Of a stretch of DNA of 64,000 bases, positions 18,976 to 26,913 are shown piece by piece. Source of the DNA: Mesorhizobium sp. WSM3862 (GTDB lineage Bacteria > Pseudomonadota > Alphaproteobacteria > Rhizobiales > Rhizobiaceae); contig NZ_NSGE01000005.1 in NCBI RefSeq assembly GCF_002294985.1, positions 449,001 through 513,000 of the forward strand, given 5' to 3'. A program made the position numbers and the translations under genes. How positions within the stretch are numbered: position 1 is the first letter of the stretch; each line of letters starts with the position of its first letter. The notes under the pieces were generated by a model. The model had not been told where the DNA came from and did no database searches. It saw only the letters and a program-made list of their open reading frames with translations.

Positions 18976-19566
18976 ATGCGTGCGCTTCTGGTCCCGCTTG
19001 CTTTCGCCGGTCTTAGCCAAGCGGCCCATGCGGGCGACATTTCCAGCGCCTATACCGACCTCGACTGGAAGAAGGACTGCGTGACCTACGCGCAATCGGA
19101 AGAAGGCGACGGCGACTGGGCGAGCCTCGCCTGCGCCGGCTATCGCGGCTATCCGGTGCTGATCGGCTACGACGACGCGCGCGAGTCCGTTTATTACGGC
19201 TTTCCCTCCGACGACATGACCGTCGTCTGGGAGAGTTTCTCCGGGCTCAACACCGCGGGCCGTAAGGTCGAGTGGCGCATCGAAACCAATGGCGACAAGG
19301 CGGTGCCCTTCGCCGCCATTCATCGTCGCGAGATCAGCAATCCCGAAAACGAAAACAAGCCGACCGAGGTGCTGGTCGTCGCCAAGGTCGCGCAGCCGGA
19401 GGAGCATGAGGGCTGCACAATCGGCCTCGTGCTCGCGACCGGCAATCCTCAGGCCAACGACCAGGCCCGCAAGCTCGCCGACGGAAAGGCGAAGGGTTTT
19501 GCTTGCGGCAAGGACAAGCGCGAGGTGATCGGCAACGTGCCGGACTTTGGGCGAGTAGATAACTAG
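18976..19566 (+). CDS. Exported hypothetical protein
   Basis: A 196-residue protein with a signal peptide (MRALLVPLAFAGLSQAAHA, likely cleaved after AHA). The mature domain is acidic, with four cysteines (DC, AC, GC, AC) that may form disulphides. It contains the segment AGYRGYPVLIGYDDARESV. I recognise this as a type common in rhizobial genomes but know no function. The start is ATG 18976, in a weak ribosome-site context. It is convergent with ppa, and a MITE-like element fills the gap. Confidence 0.78.
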   Translation: MRALLVPLAFAGLSQAAHAGDISSAYTDLDWKKDCVTYAQSEEGDGDWASLACAGYRGYPVLIGYDDARESVYYGFPSDDMTVVWESFSGLNTAGRKVEWRIETNGDKAVPFAAIHRREISNPENENKPTEVLVVAKVAQPEEHEGCTIGLVLATGNPQANDQARKLADGKAKGFACGKDKREVIGNVPDFGRVDN

Positions 19567-19613
19567 AAATTAGAGGGTGTTCGACGAGTGCAAGACGGCG
19601 AAGGTTGCGCATT

Positions 19614-19796
19614 CGTCATCCTTGGGCGGAGCAAGGAGCGAAGCGACGCGGCGCAGACCCAAGGATCCATGCCGTTACATCAAGGCGTTGCCACGGTGCA
19701 GTAATTCCGTTCCGTAACGATCTTCGCGCGACCTCACGGCATGGATCCCAGGGTCTCCGCGACGGAGCTGCGCTCCTGCTTCGCCCTGGAATGACG
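19614..19796. repeat. MITE-like element with long imperfect terminal inverted repeats
   Basis: The left arm is about 19614-19678 and the right arm about 19733-19796. The ends are CGTCATCC... and ...GGAATGACG. The two arms pair over roughly 60 bp with mismatches: GGATCCATGCCG pairs with CGGCATGGATCC, and GCAAGGAGCGAAGCGAC with GACGGAGCTGCGCTCCTGC. The roughly 54-bp centre codes for nothing visible. It lies between convergent genes. Confidence 0.75.
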
Positions 19797-19848
19797 ACGT
19801 TGAGGGCTTCGCCCAAGCCCCATTGCCCAGGCGTTGGCTGCCGCTTAC

Positions 19849-20382
19849 CTACTTGACCGCCTTCGCCCGTTCGATCGCCTCGACGATCATCTTCTTGGCA
19901 TAGTTGGAATCGTGCCAGCCCTCGATCTTGACCCATTTGCCGGGCTCGAGATCCTTGTAGTGCTCGAAGAAGTGCTGCACCTGCTGGCGGGTGATTTCCG
20001 GCAGGTGCGTGTATTCGGTGACATTCTCGTAGCGCAGCGTCAGCTTCGGCGAGGGAACAGCGATCACCTTCTCGTCCTGGCCGGCATTGTCTTCCATGAT
20101 CAAGACGCCGATCGGCCGCACATTGATGACGCAGCCCGGCACGAGCGCGCGCGTGTTGCAGACGAGCACGTCGATCGGGTCGCCGTCTCCCGACAAAGTG
20201 TGCGGCACGAAGCCGTAGTTGCCGGGATAGCGCATCGAGGTGTGCAGGAAGCGGTCGACGAACAGCGTGCCGGCCTCCTTGTCCATCTCGTACTTGATCG
20301 GCTCGCCGCCGATCGGCACCTCTATGATGACGTTGATGTCCTCGGGCGGGTTCTTCCCCGTTGGTACGGCTTCGATGCGCAT
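19849..20382 (-). CDS. ppa: Inorganic pyrophosphatase
   Basis: A 177-residue family I soluble pyrophosphatase that hydrolyses PPi to drive biosynthesis in the cytosol. It begins [23 protein letters not shown]. The Mg-binding signature [11 protein letters not shown] is present, along with [18 protein letters not shown] and the C-terminal [16 protein letters not shown]. Length and motifs match alphaproteobacterial enzymes. The start ATG 20382 follows GAGAGAGGGAT, a strong ribosome site. The longer frame to 20454 is not conserved in type. Confidence 0.97.
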   Translation of the reverse strand: MRIEAVPTGKNPPEDINVIIEVPIGGEPIKYEMDKEAGTLFVDRFLHTSMRYPGNYGFVPHTLSGDGDPIDVLVCNTRALVPGCVINVRPIGVLIMEDNAGQDEKVIAVPSPKLTLRYENVTEYTHLPEITRQQVQHFFEHYKDLEPGKWVKIEGWHDSNYAKKMIVEAIERAKAVK

Positions 20383-20597
20383 GCTCAAATCCCTCTCTCG
20401 ATTTGTGAGATCGATAGCGGGCGGCGCTTCATGGTGCAATGCGGCGAATAGCACTGGACGCTAATGGAAGCGCACAGTTTGTGATGGATTGTAACCCAAT
20501 GCATGCCGCCCAAGACTGCGCAGCGGTTTTGGGCGAACGATATGCATCAAACGAAGACTTGAAGCACGTCACCGCTACGCGCTTTAAGTGGCGGCCA

Positions 20598-21104
20598 TCA
20601 TTCCCAGACGAAGGCAACCTTCTTCAGCGCCTTCTGCTCGAAGACCTCGACGCCTTCGGCGACGTCGCGGCCGCCATTGCCGGCATAGAAGGCCAGCGCG
20701 TTGTAATTGTCCTCCAGCGCCCACACCACCAGGCCTCTGAGCCCGTGGTCGGCAAGGCGCGTCCGCGCCGCCTTGAACAGCCTGCTGCCGAGGCCGATGC
20801 CCTGATATTCCGGACGCAGGTAAAGCTCGTAGATCTCGCCTTGCTGCCTGAGCTCGCGGGCGCGGTTCCTGCCGATCGTGGCATAGCCGGCGATCGTGCC
20901 CCCGATCTCGACCACCAGCACGGTAGCTGCCTTGCGAATTGCGTTCGCCCACCAATCGGGGCCGCGGCGATTGATCATGGCCGTCAGCGTGCGATGCGGG
21001 ATGATGCCGGAATAGGCGCCGCGCCATGCCTCCTGGTGCACGTCCGCGATAGCCATTGCATCGCGAGGGTCGGCTTTCCGGATGTCGATCGTCAGCGTGT
21101 TCAT
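20598..21104 (-). CDS. GNAT family N-acetyltransferase
   Basis: A 168-residue acetyl-CoA-dependent acyltransferase. The acetyl-CoA loop is QGIGLG in LRPEYQGIGLGSRLF. Motif B-like LVVWALEDNYNALAFYAGNGG is near the C-terminus. The N-terminal IRKADPRDAMAIADVHQEAWRGAYSGIIP is typical of the general GNAT group. The substrate cannot be predicted. The start is ATG 21104; no strong ribosome site is visible. Confidence 0.88.
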   Translation of the reverse strand: MNTLTIDIRKADPRDAMAIADVHQEAWRGAYSGIIPHRTLTAMINRRGPDWWANAIRKAATVLVVEIGGTIAGYATIGRNRARELRQQGEIYELYLRPEYQGIGLGSRLFKAARTRLADHGLRGLVVWALEDNYNALAFYAGNGGRDVAEGVEVFEQKALKKVAFVWE

Positions 21105-21253
21105 GATTTGTTAATCATAAACCCGCTTGGCCCGACTGCAAAGAGTCCGCGCTGTCGCGCCCGCGCTTTCTCACAAACGAGCATGGCGGCATCGGAGGCG
21201 CCGAAAACCAGCCCTCACCTGGCCCCGGCAGAGCAGATTTTCAGCCAGTTCCG

Positions 21254-21892
21254 TCAGATCTCGACGAGATGGTCATCCAATTCATTGGTGTCGCCGGCGG
21301 TAACCGGGAAATGCTCGGCCAGTACCGCGCCGACCGATTCGATCGCCTTGGCGAAACCGTCGGCGAGTCGGTCGTCGCCCGCGTGCTGTGTCAGGTCCCG
21401 CACCACGCCATCCCAGACATGCTGGCCGACCTTAGCATCGATGCCGCTGTCGGCAACGACCTCGGCATAGCGCTCGGCGATGGAGACGAAGATCAGCACG
21501 CCCGTCCTCGCCTGGGTGCGGTGGACGTTGCGGGCGAGAAATTGCTTCATCGCATTGGCATGCGCCGCCTGGTAGCGCAGCCGTTTCGGCACGAGGTGAA
21601 TGCGCAAGCCGGGCAGCGCCCAGAGGAGCGCGAGCATGCAGCCAAACGCCAGAAGCTGAGCAAGCACGAAATGCGGCAAACGGATGGTCAGCCACAAGGC
21701 TTCCAGCCCGTAGGCCACTGCGAGGCTGACGACAATCGTGGCGAGCGCCGCCGCGAACGCGGCCGGGAAGAAATAGCCGTCGCTGGACCCCGCCACGACG
21801 CAGTATATCTCGCCGTCGGTCCTTGCTTCCGCGGCACGGATGGCACCGGCGATGCGGTCATGGTCCTCGGGGCTGATCGGTCGCGTTGCCAT
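21254..21892 (-). CDS. TPM-domain membrane protein (second TPM gene)
   Basis: A 212-residue protein. It begins with a short soluble segment (RISPEDHDRI-like start, then AEARTDGEIYCVVAGSSDGY). Two membrane segments follow (FAAALATIVVSLAVAYGLEAL and FVLAQLLAFGCMLALLWAL). The C-terminal TPM domain contains NVHRTQARTGVLIFVSIAERYAEVVADSGI. TPM domains were first seen in a thylakoid photosystem II repair protein; bacterial versions are linked to membrane-protein turnover. The start ATG 21892 lies six bases after the stop of the upstream YgcG-like gene, so the two are cotranscribed with lemA. Confidence 0.85.
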   Translation of the reverse strand: MATRPISPEDHDRIAGAIRAAEARTDGEIYCVVAGSSDGYFFPAAFAAALATIVVSLAVAYGLEALWLTIRLPHFVLAQLLAFGCMLALLWALPGLRIHLVPKRLRYQAAHANAMKQFLARNVHRTQARTGVLIFVSIAERYAEVVADSGIDAKVGQHVWDGVVRDLTQHAGDDRLADGFAKAIESVGAVLAEHFPVTAGDTNELDDHLVEI

Positions 21893-21898
21893 GGTTTC

Positions 21899-22900
21899 TC
21901 ACCAGCTTCCAGAGGAGCCGCCGCCGCCCGACGAACCGCCGCCGCCGGAAAACCCGCCACCGCCGCCACCGGAGGACCAGCCTCCACCGCCCGACGACCA
22001 GCCTCCGCCACCGGACGACCATCCGCCGGAGGATCGCCGGCTGGGCTTGAAGGTCATGCCGAGCCAGCGGTAGCGGCCGGGCCCGATCTTCTGGCCGAAG
22101 ATCGGCGGCAGCACCGTCAGCGCGATGCCGCCGAAGAAGATCAGCGCCCATATGGTGATGAAGATGGCGAAGAACAGGTCGTCGGAGTTGAACGGCGCCT
22201 GCTCGTTGCGCTTGCCGCGCGCCTCCAGCTCCTCCGGATTGCCCTCCAGCACCATGATGATGTCGTCGACGGCCTTGCTGATGCCGCCGGAGAAGTCCCC
22301 GGCGCGGAAGGCCGGCACCATGTCGTTTTCGATGATCAGCTTGGTGTGCAGGTCGGTCAGCGTGCCTTCCAGCCCGTAGCCGACCTCGATGCGCATCTTG
22401 CGATCGTTCGGCGCAACCAGGAGAAGAACACCATTGTTCTCTTTGGCCTGGCCAAGCTTCCAGAAGCGGAACAGCCGGTTGGCGTAGGGCTCGATCTCCT
22501 CGCCGCCGAGACTGGAGATTGTCGCGACGACGATCTGGTCGGAGCCTTTTGTCTCGAAATCGGCCAGCTTCTGCGTCAGCGCCGCGCGCGTGCCGGCATC
22601 GATAATGCCGGCATTGTCGACCACACGGCCGGTGAGCGGGGGCAGGTCGGCGGCAAGGGCGGCGATGGGGAAGAGGAGGCAGAAAAGAACGCCAAGGAAG
22701 CTGAGGTAAGCGTTCCTTCGCGCCCCCCTCTGTCCTGCCGGACATCTCCCCCACTTGGGGGGAGATTGGATATCGCGTCCACCCTCGCCACTCTCCAACG
22801 TTGGAAGCGGAGATACAGCGGTCGAGCTGCCAATCTCCCCCCTTGCGGGGGAGATGTCCGGCAGGACAGAGGGGGGCGCGAAGGAACGCAAGGCCTGCAA
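21899..22900 (-). CDS. TPM-domain (YgcG-like) membrane protein, start uncertain
   Basis: The recognisable protein starts at a signal peptide (YLSFLGVLFCLLFPIAALAA). The TPM domain follows (LTGRVVDNAGIIDAGTRAALTQKLADFE ... IEVGYGLEGTLTDLHTKLIIENDMVPAFRAGDFSGGI), then a membrane helix (FFAIFITIWALIFFGGIAL) and a Gly/Ser-rich tail ending SSGSW. This layout is typical of YgcG proteins paired with LemA. The coordinates given are the longest frame. No ATG exists in frame upstream of the signal peptide; candidate starts are TTG at 22900, 22891 and 22798, none with a convincing ribosome site. The first 60-odd codons are encoded by an inverted repeat, so the repeat appears to have replaced the native 5' end. 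Confidence 0.75.
   Translation of the reverse strand: MQALRSFAPPSVLPDISPARGEIGSSTAVSPLPTLESGEGGRDIQSPPKWGRCPAGQRGARRNAYLSFLGVLFCLLFPIAALAADLPPLTGRVVDNAGIIDAGTRAALTQKLADFETKGSDQIVVATISSLGGEEIEPYANRLFRFWKLGQAKENNGVLLLVAPNDRKMRIEVGYGLEGTLTDLHTKLIIENDMVPAFRAGDFSGGISKAVDDIIMVLEGNPEELEARGKRNEQAPFNSDDLFFAIFITIWALIFFGGIALTVLPPIFGQKIGPGRYRWLGMTFKPSRRSSGGWSSGGGGWSSGGGGWSSGGGGGGFSGGGGSSGGGGSSGSW
22710..22889. repeat. Near-perfect 60-bp inverted repeat (family B) at a gene start
   Basis: Arms at 22710-22769 and 22830-22889 are almost exact reverse complements, separated by 60 bp. Each arm contains GCGTTCCTTCGCGCCCCCCT, then GTCCTGCCGGACATCTCCCC and a CCC...GGG hairpin, or the complement. It overlaps the 5' end of the YgcG-like frame. 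Related arms occur at 28982-29129 and, in part, near 36866-36895. Confidence 0.9.
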
Positions 22901-22926
22901 GCTCGATTAAATTTCAGTCGCGCCGC

Positions 22927-23571
22927 TCACCCGCCCTGCTTGGTGCTCGTGCCGAAATCCACTTTCGGCACCTGCATCTTGTCTTCCTCGACGGTGAAGT
23001 TCGCAAACGGCTCATTGCCGCGGAACCAGAATGTCGCCCACAGCACCGACGGGAAGGTCCTCAGCGTCAGATTGTACTCCCTGACCGCCTGGATGTAGTC
23101 GCGACGCGCCACCGCGATGCGGTTCTCGGTGCCCTCGAGCTGCGCCTGCAGCGCGAGGAAATTCTGGTTGGCCTTGAGGTCGGGATAGTTTTCCGAGACC
23201 GCGATCAACCGCGACAGCGCGCCCGTCAGCCCGGCCTGGGCATCCTGGAATCTTTTGAGGGCTTCCGGATCCTTCAGCGTCTCCGGCGTCACCGTGATCT
23301 GCGTCGCCTTGGCGCGCGCCTGGACCACCGCGTCGAGCGTGTCCTTCTCGTGCGAGGCGTAGCCCTTCACCGTCTCGACCAGGTTGGGGATCAGGTCGGC
23401 GCGGCGCTGATACTGATTGAGCACCTCGCTCCAGGCTGCCCTGGCATTCTCCTCCGCCGTCGGGATGGTGTTGTAGCCGCAGCCGGCAAGCAGCGGCAGC
23501 ACGAAGGCCATCATCAGCAAGGCCGGCAAATTGCGGAAAGCGGAGGGTAGAAGAAGGCGCTCGGCGAACAT
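22927..23571 (-). CDS. lemA: LemA family lipoprotein
   Basis: A 214-residue protein. The N-terminal signal ends in the lipobox LAGC (28-31), so it should be a lipoprotein. The LemA domain follows: YNTIPTAEENARAAWSEVLNQYQRRADLIPNLVETVKGYASHE and the closing YNLTLRTFPSVLWATFWF. LemA proteins are helical, anchored to the membrane and of unclear biochemical role. They are habitually encoded with TPM-domain proteins, as here. The start ATG 23571 is preceded by GAGGGGA. It is the first gene of the lemA-TPM-TPM operon. Confidence 0.93.
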   Translation of the reverse strand: MFAERLLLPSAFRNLPALLMMAFVLPLLAGCGYNTIPTAEENARAAWSEVLNQYQRRADLIPNLVETVKGYASHEKDTLDAVVQARAKATQITVTPETLKDPEALKRFQDAQAGLTGALSRLIAVSENYPDLKANQNFLALQAQLEGTENRIAVARRDYIQAVREYNLTLRTFPSVLWATFWFRGNEPFANFTVEEDKMQVPKVDFGTSTKQGG

Positions 23572-23726
23572 GATTGGTCCCCTCGACAGAAGTTGTGATG
23601 CGAAGCATTACCACAATCCGTGCGCAAGAAAATGACCCGGTGATGACGCAGCCTTGGTCCGGCCGCTCGCCCCCTGTGAATACGCGATCGAACAGGCTAA
23701 GCTCCGGGCCGGAAAGGACATTTGCC

Positions 23727-23978
23727 ATGGCCGAGCGCCGGGACGACGAGAATGAATCGCGCCGCATCCTTGAGCGCGTGGCGCGCGAAACGACGCCGGG
23801 CGGCGCTTCCTTCGTCGCCCGCACCGCGAAGGACGCACGCGACCACGTGACCGCGGCCGATGCCGACCGCTCCGATCCGATCGAAGTTTGGGGCACCCGC
23901 ATTGGCCGAACGCTCGGCCTCATCATCGCCATTGGGCTGTTGGTCTGGCTGGTGTATGCCGCCACGCAGGGTGGCTAG
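23727..23978 (+). CDS. Small single-pass membrane protein, hypothetical
   Basis: An 83-residue protein. A charged N-terminal part (MAERRDDENESRRILERVARE) precedes one C-terminal helix (LGLIIAIGLLVWLVYAATQ). The start ATG 23727 has GGAAAGGAC about eight bases upstream. The frame is open from 23574, but the extra part overlaps the lemA promoter region and is not protein-like. It is 12 bp ahead of pdxY, so cotranscription is likely. Function is unknown. Confidence 0.75.
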   Translation: MAERRDDENESRRILERVARETTPGGASFVARTAKDARDHVTAADADRSDPIEVWGTRIGRTLGLIIAIGLLVWLVYAATQGG

Positions 23979-23990
23979 GAACCGAATTTC

Positions 23991-24875
23991 ATGATTGCTG
24001 AAAAAACCGACGCGCCGCGCGCGGTCATCGTCATCTCCAGCCATGTCGCCCGCGGCTCGGTCGGCAACCGCGCCGCGGTGTTCGCGCTGGAGACGCTGGG
24101 GTTTCCGGTCTGGGCGGTGCCGACCGTGATCCTACCCTGGCACCCAGGCCACAGCCGCGCCACCCGCATCGTGCCGCCGCTCGATCAGTTCAAGGCGCTG
24201 ATGGCCGACCTCGAGCGCGCGCCGTGGCTGGGCGAGGTGAGCGCGGTGCTCTCGGGCTATCTCGGTGAGGCCGGCCAGGCGGAGGCCGTCGCTTCGCTGG
24301 TTGCGGCCGTCAAGGCGAGGACGCCGGATGCCCTTTATGTCTGCGACCCGGTGATGGGCGATTCGGGTGGCCTTTATGTGCCGGAGCCGACGGCCGTCGC
24401 GCTGCGCGACAGGCTGATGCCGATCGCCGACATCGCCACGCCCAACCGCTACGAGCTCGAATGGATGGCCGGCGCGCCGCTGCCCGACATCAAATCGGTG
24501 ACGGCGGCCGCCCTGCACGCCGGTCCCTCCACCATGCTGGTCACCTCGGCACCCTCGATGATGGCGGGCGGCACCGGTAACTTCCTCCTCGACGACCGAC
24601 AGGCGCTGCTTGCCGAGCACCGCCTGATCGAGAAGCCGCCGAACGGGTTGGGCGACCTGACGGCCGCCGTCTATCTCGCCCGCATCCTTTCCGGCCAGCC
24701 GCCGGCGAAGGCGCTGCAGTCGACCACGGCCGCCGTCTACGAGATCCTGGCGCGCACGGCGAAACGCGGCGGCGACGAGCTGCAGCTCGAGACGGACGCG
24801 CAGAGCCTGTCGCATCCGATGGCGATGGTGCAGCTTCGCCATCTCCTTCACCCCGGGCGGGACAAGCGGGCGTGA
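23991..24875 (+). CDS. pdxY: Pyridoxal kinase
   Basis: A 294-residue ribokinase-fold kinase that phosphorylates pyridoxal to PLP in vitamin B6 salvage. It begins AVIVISSHVARGSVGNRAAVFALETLGFPVWAVPTV, the diagnostic PdxY/PdxK N-terminus. YVCDPVMGD lies near residue 117, and NGLGDL carries the catalytic-base Asp222. The usual motif in this family reads GTGD, so the Leu in place of Thr is a mild variation. The start is ATG 23991. Its stop overlaps the GTG start of the DUF429 gene (GTGA), so the two are translationally coupled. Confidence 0.93.
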   Translation: MIAEKTDAPRAVIVISSHVARGSVGNRAAVFALETLGFPVWAVPTVILPWHPGHSRATRIVPPLDQFKALMADLERAPWLGEVSAVLSGYLGEAGQAEAVASLVAAVKARTPDALYVCDPVMGDSGGLYVPEPTAVALRDRLMPIADIATPNRYELEWMAGAPLPDIKSVTAAALHAGPSTMLVTSAPSMMAGGTGNFLLDDRQALLAEHRLIEKPPNGLGDLTAAVYLARILSGQPPAKALQSTTAAVYEILARTAKRGGDELQLETDAQSLSHPMAMVQLRHLLHPGRDKRA

Positions 24876-25639
24876 CGCCAGGCGGCGGCGTGCTGGCCGG
24901 GGTCGACGGCTGCAAGGCCGGGTGGATCGCCGTCCATCGCGAGCCTGGCGCGCCGCCATCGGCGTCGGTCTTCGCGACTTTCGAGGCTCTGCTACACGCC
25001 CTGCCCGACGCCACGATCGCCGTCGACATGCCGATCGGCCTGCCTGATTTTTCCAGCCGCGGCGGTCGCGGGCCGGAGGCGCTGGTGCGGCCGCTGCTCG
25101 GAGCACGGCAGTCGAGCGTCTTTGCCATACCATCGCGCGCAGCGCTCTACGCCGATACCGGCAACTTCACCACGGTCGAAGCCTGGTATGCCGCGCACCG
25201 GCGGGCGAGCGAGGTGGCGATGACGACTTCCAGTCCGCCGCGCGGCGTTTCCATCCAGGCCTTCGGTATTTTTTCGAAGATTCGCGAGATCGACCAGCTG
25301 TTGATCGCGCGACCGGATTTGCGCGGCCGCATCTTCGAATCGCACCCGGAAGTCGCCTTCTGCCGGCTGAACGGCGGCACCGCGATGATCCTGCCCAAGA
25401 AGATCAAGGGCACTATCAACCCGGCCGGCATGGAGGAGCGCAAGGCGCTGCTTTGCCGGCAAGGCTACGACAAGACCTTCCTCGACCAGGCGCCGCCGAA
25501 GGGTGCCGCCGGCGACGACTTCCTCGACGCGGCCGCCATGATGCTGATCGCCGGCCGCATCGCCAGCGGCGAGGCGCGGCCCTCGCCCGATCCGCCGCTG
25601 ACCGACCGCTTCGGCATTCAGGTCGCCATCTGGGCATGA
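24872..25639 (+). CDS. DUF429 domain-containing protein
   Basis: A 255-residue protein of the DUF429 family, which has an RNase H/actin-like fold judged by motifs such as AGVDGCKAGWIAV and TIAVDMPIGLP. Further conserved blocks are GARQSSVFAIPSRAAL, GVSIQAFGIFSKIREID and ESHPEVAFCRLNGG. A nuclease-like role has been suggested for the fold, but I know of no proven activity. The start is GTG 24872, overlapping the pdxY stop by four bases. A carbonic anhydrase gene follows after 129 bp. Confidence 0.85.
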   Translation: MTPGGGVLAGVDGCKAGWIAVHREPGAPPSASVFATFEALLHALPDATIAVDMPIGLPDFSSRGGRGPEALVRPLLGARQSSVFAIPSRAALYADTGNFTTVEAWYAAHRRASEVAMTTSSPPRGVSIQAFGIFSKIREIDQLLIARPDLRGRIFESHPEVAFCRLNGGTAMILPKKIKGTINPAGMEERKALLCRQGYDKTFLDQAPPKGAAGDDFLDAAAMMLIAGRIASGEARPSPDPPLTDRFGIQVAIWA

Positions 25640-25768
25640 CCGGTCGGAGCGGCCGGCATGCGTTTGCGACGCCGCCATCCGCAATTCGGCATTGCCCGCG
25701 ACCGGCTTTTGCCGCTAGAGGCTTTTTCGATCGCAACGAGCTGCCGCCCCAAACCCGGAAAGGCGCCC

Positions 25769-26410
25769 ATGCCCCATCTCCCCGAACATCTGCTGACCGG
25801 CTATCGCAACTTCATGAGCGGCCGCTATCCCGCCGAAAGCGACCGCTACCGCTCGCTGGCGCGCGAGGGCCAGGCGCCCGAGACCATGATCGTCGCCTGC
25901 TGCGATTCCCGCTCGGCCCCCGAAGCGATCTTCGATGCCGGGCCGGGCGAGCTCTTCGTGCTGCGCAATGTCGGCAATCTCGTGCCGCCCTATGAGCCGG
26001 ACGGCGAGTTCCACTCGACCTCTGCTGCGCTCGAGTTCGCCGTGCAGAGCCTGAAGGTGAAGAACATCGTGGTGATGGGCCATGGCCGCTGCGGCGGCAT
26101 CCGCGCCGCGCTCGATACCAATTTTGCGCCGCTGTCGCCTGGCGATTTCATCGGCAAATGGATGAGCCTGATCGCGCCGGCTGCCGAGACCGTCTCGTCC
26201 AGCACCTTCATGACGGCGACCGAGCGGCAGACGGCGCTGGAGCGCATCTCGATCCGCTATTCGATCGCCAATCTCAGGACATTCCCCTGCGTTTCGATCC
26301 TCGAGGGCAAGGGCAAGCTTACCCTGCACGGCGCCTGGTTCGACATCTCGACCGGCGAGCTCTGGGTGATGAACAAGGAGACCGGCGATTTCGAGCGGCC
26401 GGAGCTTTGA
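25769..26410 (+). CDS. Beta-class carbonic anhydrase
   Basis: A 213-residue zinc enzyme that interconverts CO2 and bicarbonate. Zinc ligands and the catalytic dyad are visible: Cys44, Asp46 and Arg48 in ACCDSRS, His105 and Cys108 in GHGRCGG. It also has FVLRNVGNLVPPYE and the STSAALEFAV helix. The start ATG 25769 has GGAAAGG upstream. The longer frame from 25658 is an Arg-rich non-homologous extension. A small exported protein gene begins ten bases after the stop. Confidence 0.95.
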   Translation: MPHLPEHLLTGYRNFMSGRYPAESDRYRSLAREGQAPETMIVACCDSRSAPEAIFDAGPGELFVLRNVGNLVPPYEPDGEFHSTSAALEFAVQSLKVKNIVVMGHGRCGGIRAALDTNFAPLSPGDFIGKWMSLIAPAAETVSSSTFMTATERQTALERISIRYSIANLRTFPCVSILEGKGKLTLHGAWFDISTGELWVMNKETGDFERPEL

Positions 26411-26420
26411 TGGAGGGCTG

Positions 26421-26837
26421 ATGGAGCGGATCTGGTGTAGGTTTCTCCTTGCGGCAGCGCTGCTGCTGTCCGCGACGATCAGCGCCAGCGCCGATGACAG
26501 CGCCGTCATCGATCGTTGGTATTCGGCACTCCTGGTCGCCGACCGCACCGAACTGTCCGAATTGCTTTCTGAAGAGGTGCACATGAAGCTCGACGATGTC
26601 GGCGTCGTCCAGGACAAGCAGGAATTCCTCGCGTCGATCGACGAATGGCAAGGCGCGGTTGCCGGCGCCGCCATCCGCCATCGCATCGAGAAGAGCGAAA
26701 AGGGCGAGACCACGGTGCTCGCCTGCTACGATTTCCCCGAGAACGACACGCTGATGCGCGAGACCTTCACCGTCGTCGGCGGCCGCATCACCGCCAGCAC
26801 CCAGACGGCGGTCGCGCAGGACTGCAGCGCCTACTGA
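26421..26837 (+). CDS. Exported SnoaL/NTF2-like hypothetical protein
   Basis: A 138-residue protein with a signal peptide (FLLAAALLLSATISASA, cleaved near ASA-DD). The mature part has the pattern of an NTF2-like cone: VIDRWYSALLVADRTELSELLSEEVHMKLDDVG, then beta-strands, then FTVVGGRITASTQTAV. It has two cysteines. The fold assignment is by pattern only. The start is ATG 26421, and GGAGGG overlaps the carbonic anhydrase stop region, so the two are probably cotranscribed. Confidence 0.7.
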   Translation: MERIWCRFLLAAALLLSATISASADDSAVIDRWYSALLVADRTELSELLSEEVHMKLDDVGVVQDKQEFLASIDEWQGAVAGAAIRHRIEKSEKGETTVLACYDFPENDTLMRETFTVVGGRITASTQTAVAQDCSAY

Positions 26838-26913
26838 TCCTGTTGTTGCGCGGTGCCGAGCACCGCCCTACATCGGGATAACCCGCCTGCATTCAGCCCC
26901 ACCAAAAGCGCCT

